Source: Candidatus Moraniibacteriota bacterium
GTDB lineage: Bacteria > Patescibacteriota > Minisyncoccia > Moranbacterales > UBA11712
Reading direction: 5' to 3'
DNA: 17,192 nucleotides
NCBI GenBank assembly: GCA_003157295.1
Contig: PMJF01000083.1
Span: 1,574-18,765, forward strand
Shown here: piece after piece, positions 12,594 to 17,192 of the stretch
Position numbering within the stretch: position 1 is the stretch's first letter
How the letters are laid out: each line of letters opens with the position of its first letter
Position numbers and translations under genes: made by a program
The notes under the pieces: model-generated
Database searches by the model: none
What the model saw: the letters and a program-made list of their open reading frames with translations, nothing else
Told to the model about the DNA's origin: nothing

Positions 12594-14093
12594 ATGAGAG
12601 TAAAAGGGTTTCATATTTTCCGGATCAGGTACAAATGGCATTTTCCGCCGTTTCCTTCGATACTTTGCACAGAATATTGTTCATCGTCCTTAGCGGTGAA
12701 AGAATATGGGTTGCGTTTCAAAAATAATCTGCAGGCTTATGATGAAGAAAAAATGTATACCACTATTGGCTACAAGGAAGATTTTGACAAATTTGGCCAA
12801 TATTTTTTAAAAAGATTTTTGAGAGAACCGCAATATCTTTCAATGCTGGTAAAATGGAGCGAGAAAAACAAGGATTCTTTGAAAAAATATTTGGAAGATA
12901 ATTTTTCAGGAGATGTTGAAAGATTAAGCAACGATGAAATCTGGAAAAGATTGAACGGTTATGTGAAAAAATATCGCTATTTTCATCTGAAAAACACACC
13001 CGCCTGGTGGCTGGGATCCGATCCGGTCGAAGCGGAATTGAGAAAAAATTTGAAACGATTTAAAGACGCGGGTGAAATATTTGAAGTTATAACGGAGCCT
13101 TTGGAATACCAAACTGAAAATTTTTTGGAAGAAACTTCTCTCTTGAAAATTGCAAGTTTTGCCAAGAGGAAAGACTTTGGAAAAATATCTGAAAAAGAAA
13201 TTGATCCGGAATTGAAAAAGATGCTCGCTAAACACATTGATAATTTTTCTTATATTCCCTTTGGCTATAATACTGGAGTGGTCTGGAGCGATAAATATTT
13301 TTTCAGGAAAACAAACAAACTGCTCAAGGGGGATCCGGAAAAATTACGGAAATCCATCGCTGATAATATAAAAAACAAAATTGCCAAAAGAGAGGAAAAA
13401 ATTGAAGAACTGAAATTATCAAAAAAAGAAATCATATTAGCCAAAGCGTTGCGCTCACTGGCTTATCTGCAGGAACTCAAGAAGGCTGCGCAAACCAAGA
13501 GTCATCCCTTGCTGAATTCATTGGTTTATAGGGAACTATCGCGACGGCTCAAGGTTCCCCTGAGGATATTCGATTATATGTCATATCCGGAAATAGAGGC
13601 GAGTCTCAAAAGGGGAGTTTCTGCTGAGCTTAAGCAAGAAATTAAAAAGAGAAGGCGAGTGTCGGCGGTGATTATGGAAGATCTGACATATCGCTGGATA
13701 TATGGAGAAGAAGTAAAGAAAATTTTACGAGCCAATAATTTTGTTCAAGAAGATAGCAATAGCCGCGTATTAAAAGGAGTGGCGGCTTCCAGAGGTTTTG
13801 CGAGAGGAAAGGTGGCTGTGTGCGTTTTTTCAACCCAGATAAATAAAATTAAAAAGGGAGATATTTTGGTAGCGGGTATGACCACGCCGGATTTTGTCCC
13901 AGCCATGAAAAAAGCGGCGGCCGTCATCACGGACGAAGGCGGAATAACTTCTCACGCCGCAATTGTTTCCAGAGAGCTGAAAATCCCCTGCATCATTGGC
14001 ACCAAAATTGCTACTAAAGTTTTGAAAGATGGCGACTTGGTGGAAGTGGACGCGGATCAGGGAACAGTCAAAATAATCAAGAAAGCAAAATAA
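12594..14093 (+). CDS. P5: unknown domain + C-terminal PEP-utilising mobile (phosphohistidine) domain
   Basis: This is the fifth paralogue (499 residues). The swivelling domain holds LKGVAASRGFARGKVAVCV, GDILVAGMTTPDFVPAMKKA, and [16 protein letters not shown] with the histidine at 454. The TSHAA form resembles pyruvate phosphate dikinase, whereas its siblings have TCHAA as in PEP synthase. Shared blocks EIFEVITEPLEYQ (161-173) and FSYIPFGYNTG (218-228) are present. The N-terminus has its own aromatic-rich stretch. The ATP-binding-domain gene starts one base after its stop, so the two are surely co-transcribed and probably made in step. No ATP or PEP domain of its own; substrate unknown. Confidence 0.85.
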   Translation: MRVKGFHIFRIRYKWHFPPFPSILCTEYCSSSLAVKEYGLRFKNNLQAYDEEKMYTTIGYKEDFDKFGQYFLKRFLREPQYLSMLVKWSEKNKDSLKKYLEDNFSGDVERLSNDEIWKRLNGYVKKYRYFHLKNTPAWWLGSDPVEAELRKNLKRFKDAGEIFEVITEPLEYQTENFLEETSLLKIASFAKRKDFGKISEKEIDPELKKMLAKHIDNFSYIPFGYNTGVVWSDKYFFRKTNKLLKGDPEKLRKSIADNIKNKIAKREEKIEELKLSKKEIILAKALRSLAYLQELKKAAQTKSHPLLNSLVYRELSRRLKVPLRIFDYMSYPEIEASLKRGVSAELKQEIKKRRRVSAVIMEDLTYRWIYGEEVKKILRANNFVQEDSNSRVLKGVAASRGFARGKVAVCVFSTQINKIKKGDILVAGMTTPDFVPAMKKAAAVITDEGGITSHAAIVSRELKIPCIIGTKIATKVLKDGDLVEVDADQGTVKIIKKAK

Positions 14094-14094
14094 T

Positions 14095-15087
14095 ATGTTC
14101 ACAAAAACATTCAAAGAACTTTCAAAAAAAGATGTCGGCATTGCCGGTGGAAAAGGGGCGTCGTTGGGCGAGATGACTCGAGTTGGAATTCCAGTGCCGC
14201 CGGGGTTTGTGATTTTGGCTGAGGCTTTCGATCGATTTTTGGAAGAAACAGACTTGGGGGTTGAGGTTGTTTCGCTTCTCAAGAAAATAAATTACAAAGA
14301 TCTCAACTCGGTGGATGCAGCTTCCTATCAGATCAGGGATCTCATCCATGATGTTCCGATGCCAAAAGATCTGGCTAAAATATTTATATCAGAACTCAAA
14401 AAATTGAAAGCATCCTACGTTGCCGTTCGCAGTTCCGCCACGGCTGAAGACTCCGCGGTGGCATCGTGGGCGGGGGAGCTGGAAACTTATCTCAACACCA
14501 CGGAAAAAAATCTTCTCGAAAACGTCAAAAAATGCTGGTCGTCTCTTTTCACGCAAAGAGCTTTGTTCTACGCTTTTGAGAAACAGGTGTTCACTAAAAA
14601 ACACCAGCAAAAAATCCGGGCCGGAACATCGAAAATAAAAGATTCATATCCAGTGAGTGTGGCGGTCGTGGTTCAAAAAATGGTCCAGTCGGAAATTTCC
14701 GGCGTGACATTCACAACGCATCCCGTGACGCAAGACAGCAATCAAATGGTCATTGAAGCTGGATATGGATTGGGTGAAGCGATTGTTTCTGGGCAAATTA
14801 CTCCCGACGCCTATGTCATCGACAAGCGCGATTTCAGCATAATCGACATCAACATTTCCGACCAAAGCCGGATGATTGTGAAGAAAAAGAGCGAAGGCGT
14901 GGAGTGGAAACCGGTTGTAAAAGCAAAGAGCGCAAAGCAAAAACTTTCCGGACAGCAGATTGTGGAGCTCGCGAAACTTTGCGACAAATTGGAAAAACAT
15001 TATAAGCAGCCCCAAGACATCGAATGGGCGCTGGAAAAAGGGAAAATGTATATCACCCAATCCCGGCCGATCACGACGTTGTCGTGA
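14095..15087 (+). CDS. Stand-alone PEP-synthase/PPDK-type ATP-binding domain protein
   Basis: The 330 residues match the complete N-terminal nucleotide-binding domain of PEP synthase, PPDK and rifampin phosphotransferase. Motifs in order are AGGKGASLGEM (17-27), VAVRSSATAED (109-119), SGVTFTTHP (202-210), EAGYGLGEAIVSG (221-233) and DIEWALEKGKMYITQSRPIT (308-327). In full-length enzymes this domain phosphorylates the histidine of the mobile domain using ATP. Here the protein ends exactly at the natural domain boundary, with no mobile domain and no PEP/pyruvate barrel (a typical PEP synthase is close to 800 residues). The gene follows P5 by one base and closes the operon. The obvious inference is that it supplies phosphate in trans to P1-P5. 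Confidence 0.9.
   Translation: MFTKTFKELSKKDVGIAGGKGASLGEMTRVGIPVPPGFVILAEAFDRFLEETDLGVEVVSLLKKINYKDLNSVDAASYQIRDLIHDVPMPKDLAKIFISELKKLKASYVAVRSSATAEDSAVASWAGELETYLNTTEKNLLENVKKCWSSLFTQRALFYAFEKQVFTKKHQQKIRAGTSKIKDSYPVSVAVVVQKMVQSEISGVTFTTHPVTQDSNQMVIEAGYGLGEAIVSGQITPDAYVIDKRDFSIIDINISDQSRMIVKKKSEGVEWKPVVKAKSAKQKLSGQQIVELAKLCDKLEKHYKQPQDIEWALEKGKMYITQSRPITTLS
15071..15087 (+). repeat. Perfect 7-bp hairpin over the stop codon of the ATP-domain gene
   Basis: TCACGAC-GTT-GTCGTGA is a perfect inverted repeat whose last three bases are the TGA stop. No U-tract follows, so it is not a classical terminator. It may stabilise the 3' end or pause ribosomes; this could also be chance. Confidence 0.4.
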
Positions 15088-15135
15088 AGCACAAAACGAA
15101 CAACACATAACGTATAACTCGTAACGCGATAAAAA
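15088..15135. repeat. Intergenic spacer with heptad repeat NNNTAAC
   Basis: Between two convergent genes lie ACATAAC, GTATAAC and TCGTAAC as consecutive heptads (15105-15125), followed by the related GCGATAA. No terminator with a U-tract is visible for either gene. Confidence 0.45.
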
Positions 15136-16383
15136 CTATTTATTTAGAGCGATGGGATTACTAGTTGGGCTGTTTATAGGACAGAAGTTAAAATCTTTTT
15201 TCTTGTATTCCATCAACCCGAAAAACTTGAAAAATATAAATTCGTCTTCAGGAGTGTATCCGGTTTGAGGCGGGGCGTAATAAGAAACATTTTCATCAGT
15301 TACTCCAAGAACTGCGCCCACTTCGTCTGAATTGTTTTTATCCTCGTTGCTTTTATTGGAATCTTCCTCATCGGAGGATGTTTCTTTTTCCGGCGGGCTT
15401 GCCTGCAATGCTTCATTTTGCGATGTGGGCGGGGAAATCCAATGCCACTCACCGTCTATTTTCACATAAGCCTCATCATCGGCGATTTTTTCTTTTTGAT
15501 ATTCAACAACGTTCGTCACTTTTCCGTCGGGCATGACAAGCTGAATTTTTCCATGCTTGTTGTTGAGAGAAAATTTGCATATCTCGCGAGTGATCGTTTT
15601 TGTCTCGTTTGGCCCTAGGCTGATTTCGCTGCTAATCGGGTGGTTATATATTTTGTCATCCGATCCGGACGCGATTTTCCATCCCTGAAGTTCAATTTTT
15701 TTGCCTGAATTGTTCCTGATTTCCACAATTTCCCCATCAGAATCATTTCCGACAGGGTTGGGGACGGTTTTTACGATCTCAAGATCGGGCCGGGGATATT
15801 TTTTCACCGCGAGGACGAAACTTTTCACGACCGTTTGTGAATCATCGCCGACGGTTAGCGTCACGGTGTATTTTCCGGTGTCGAAATATTTGTGCGAGGT
15901 TTTTGCAAGATAACTTTTCTTTCCATCACCAAAGTCCCAAGTATATCTTAACTTTTTTGTTTCTTTATCCTTGGCCTTGGCGGAAAAGTCAGTGTAGAGG
16001 TCTTTGTAGGCATATTTGAGCTTTGTGATTTTCACTTCCGGCTCGGAATCGAGCTTGTTTTTCTTTCCGGGAGTGAGATATTTACTCCATTTCCAGTTTT
16101 TGTCGTTGAAGTTAAACGAAGAGTCTTCTAGAGTTTTGTCCCAAGAAACACTTGAGGTGATATCTCCCTGTGGGTCAAACAGAGTAACAGTTTCTTTGGA
16201 ATTATTGAGTGCGAGCTTAGACTCAGGGCGATATACGGCCAGATATTCACCGTTTTTTATTTCCGTATGTTCTTTTAATACATATTTTCCCGTTTTTGAT
16301 CCGTCGCGAATTGTCCATCCAAAGAGGTCTACTGGTCCGTTTTCTTGATTTACGATTTCTATATATTCATTGTCTGTCCCTAA
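15136..16383 (-). pseudogene. LTD-PKD-LTD surface protein, truncated at its 5' end
   Basis: Reading leftward from about 16383, the frame encodes a first lamin-tail domain (GTDNEYIEIVN, then PVDLFGWTIRDGS). A PKD domain follows (YTWDFGDGKKSY, then GKYTVTLTVGD), then a second lamin-tail domain (PNPVGNDSDGEIVEIRN, then IELQGWKIASGSDD). After that come an acidic low-complexity linker and a tail ending PTSNPIALNK. Such proteins are common on CPR cell surfaces. Homology to the first lamin-tail domain stops near 16380, and upstream the frame closes with a stop at about 16408. No start codon or signal peptide is present upstream; a GTG at 16035 would cut the protein after the first domain. The gene has therefore lost its 5' part, by rearrangement or by an assembly join. 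Confidence 0.7.
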
Positions 16384-16826
16384 AAAACAAATCTTTCTCC
16401 CTAATTCTCAAAACAAAAGTAGATAATTCAGTTAATCCGTCCAGAGTAAAAAACCTTTTTACGGATGACGGAGACTACAAAACCATACCTGATCATAAGC
16501 CGAAAGGGAAATACAGCCTTGAATTCCACTTGTCTAAAACTAAAAGCGAAGGCGTGGAAAGTAAAATCATTGAAATTATAGAGCTTACTCGTGAGCTTAG
16601 AGGAACAAAGATCGTTTATTCAAAAAGAAGAATTTGCTTTAAAACGAAATTTAGATTTATGACTTTAGAGATTTTAGGGAAAAGCATACATACTTGTATA
16701 AAAGATAAAAATGGATGGAAATGCTTTAATGTTAAATCCGATTATGATCTGGGGAAAATAAAAAAAGCCCTGCATAGGATACATGGCTTTAGCAATAAAC
16801 CAACTATAAAAAAATTGGCTGGCTAA
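16383..16826 (+). pseudogene. DUF5655-like protein, probably 5'-truncated
   Basis: The coding-like part starts near 16383 (KNKSFSLILKTKVDN) and ends at TAA 16824-16826. The stretch around LEFHLSKTKSEGVESKIIEI and then YSKRRICFKTKFRFMTLEI resembles the C-terminal DUF5655 domain (His near a helix, then a 'tk.yi.fk..+.F' strand pair), a family of unknown function. This is a visual match, not a search. Upstream, the same frame runs antisense through the lamin-tail gene and offers no credible start, so the gene appears to lack its N-terminus at the same junction that truncates its neighbour. Confidence 0.45.
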
Positions 16827-17192
16827 TCAAATCAATTTGTATTTTTCTAAGAACCTTTTTTTTGTTAATTCAACTAATTCACTATAAATCTTCTTTTCTT
16901 TGGGATGATCTTCGCCTCCAAGTTTATTTCTCCTATCTATAAAGACTAAAAATACTTTTTTTTCGCCTAAAATAAAAACACAGAGGAGTCGGAAACCGCC
17001 CCTTGTGCCTTTTTTATAGTCCGGATCAGGCAATTTTGCGTTCCAAAGCTCAAATTCATTACCAGGTGAACGAAAGCATAGTCTGAAATTTTTTGATTGC
17101 ACCCGAGCTACTTGAGATGACCACCTATCAATACCCTCAATTACTTCTTTGGAAATCCGAAGTTTCTCACATTTCGCCAAGAAAGGGCTCAT
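16827..17192 (-). CDS. Putative RelE-like toxin or related small protein (reaches window edge)
   Basis: This 121-residue protein starts with an ATG on the very last bases of the window, so a longer N-terminus cannot be excluded. The core AKLPDPDYKKGTRGGFRLLC (52-71) followed by KKVFLVFIDRRNK resembles the 'P.P..KGksGGfRviY' heart of RelE-type mRNA interferases. The C-terminal helix is lysine- and glutamate-rich. An antitoxin gene is not visible; it would be beyond the edge. The stop codon directly abuts the stop of the convergent DUF5655-like gene. Substantial doubt remains about the family. Confidence 0.4.
   Translation of the reverse strand: MSPFLAKCEKLRISKEVIEGIDRWSSQVARVQSKNFRLCFRSPGNEFELWNAKLPDPDYKKGTRGGFRLLCVFILGEKKVFLVFIDRRNKLGGEDHPKEKKIYSELVELTKKRFLEKYKLI

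Noticed and set aside
5952..14093. P1-P5 as complete PEP synthases or pyruvate phosphate dikinases
   Set aside because: All lack the N-terminal ATP-binding domain and the PEP/pyruvate barrel; only the mobile domain is present.
1..17192. tRNA, rRNA or CRISPR arrays
   Set aside because: No cloverleaf, rRNA-like stretch or regularly spaced direct repeats were seen by eye on either strand.

Overview
The window looks like a chromosomal stretch from a small-genome, AT-rich, lysine-rich bacterium, most likely a member of the Candidate Phyla Radiation (Patescibacteria, Parcubacteria-like). The basis is the tightly packed operons with 1-19 nt gaps or overlaps, start codons mostly without Shine-Dalgarno sites, a PKD/lamin-tail-domain protein, many lineage-specific paralogues, and TGA used as an ordinary stop (which excludes the code-25 lineages). 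This taxonomic call is inference; no rRNA or marker phylogeny is available here.

Left block, minus strand (1-3196). A translationally coupled operon reads leftward: a stand-alone 7TM protein of the 7TM-transglutaminase type, an ATP-grasp ligase (alpha-L-glutamate ligase-like) fused to a retropepsin-like/RimB-type domain, a YheC/D-like ATP-grasp protein, and the first 110 nt of a tandem paralogue of the latter that runs off the window. A TTGACA-N17-TAAGAT promoter lies just upstream. Next, also on minus, are yebC and ruvC, overlapping by 14 nt, followed by a 16-bp inverted repeat with a 71-nt loop.

Centre, plus strand (4572-9039). A divergent promoter region separates yebC from a short riboflavin operon: a stand-alone riboflavin kinase, riboflavin synthase alpha and lumazine synthase, all overlapping. 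Two large paralogues (P1, P2) follow without a break. Both carry a PEP-utilising 'mobile' (phosphohistidine swivelling) domain at the C-terminus.

Cassette (9041-9952, minus). A GC-rich RHG-motif histidine phosphatase gene with its own perfect-consensus promoter, a structured 5' UTR, a strong Shine-Dalgarno site and its own terminator is embedded antisense between P2 and P3.

Right-centre, plus (9988-15087). A second promoter, apparently giving a leaderless mRNA, drives P3, P4 and P5 (three more paralogues) and finally a stand-alone PEP-synthase/PPDK-type N-terminal ATP-binding domain. None of these six proteins contains the PEP/pyruvate-binding TIM barrel. The set looks like a PEP-synthase/rifampin-phosphotransferase/glucan-dikinase architecture taken apart: one nucleotide-binding subunit plus five different 'specificity domain + phosphohistidine domain' subunits. 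A phosphatase of the superfamily that includes the phosphohistidine phosphatase SixA sits in the middle. This is the most interesting candidate system in the window; its substrates cannot be read from the sequence.

Right end (15088-17192). Here lie a 5'-truncated LTD-PKD-LTD protein (minus), a 5'-truncated DUF5655-like gene (plus) meeting it head to head near 16380, and a RelE-like toxin candidate (minus) at the window edge. The junction suggests a rearrangement, an insertion or an assembly join.
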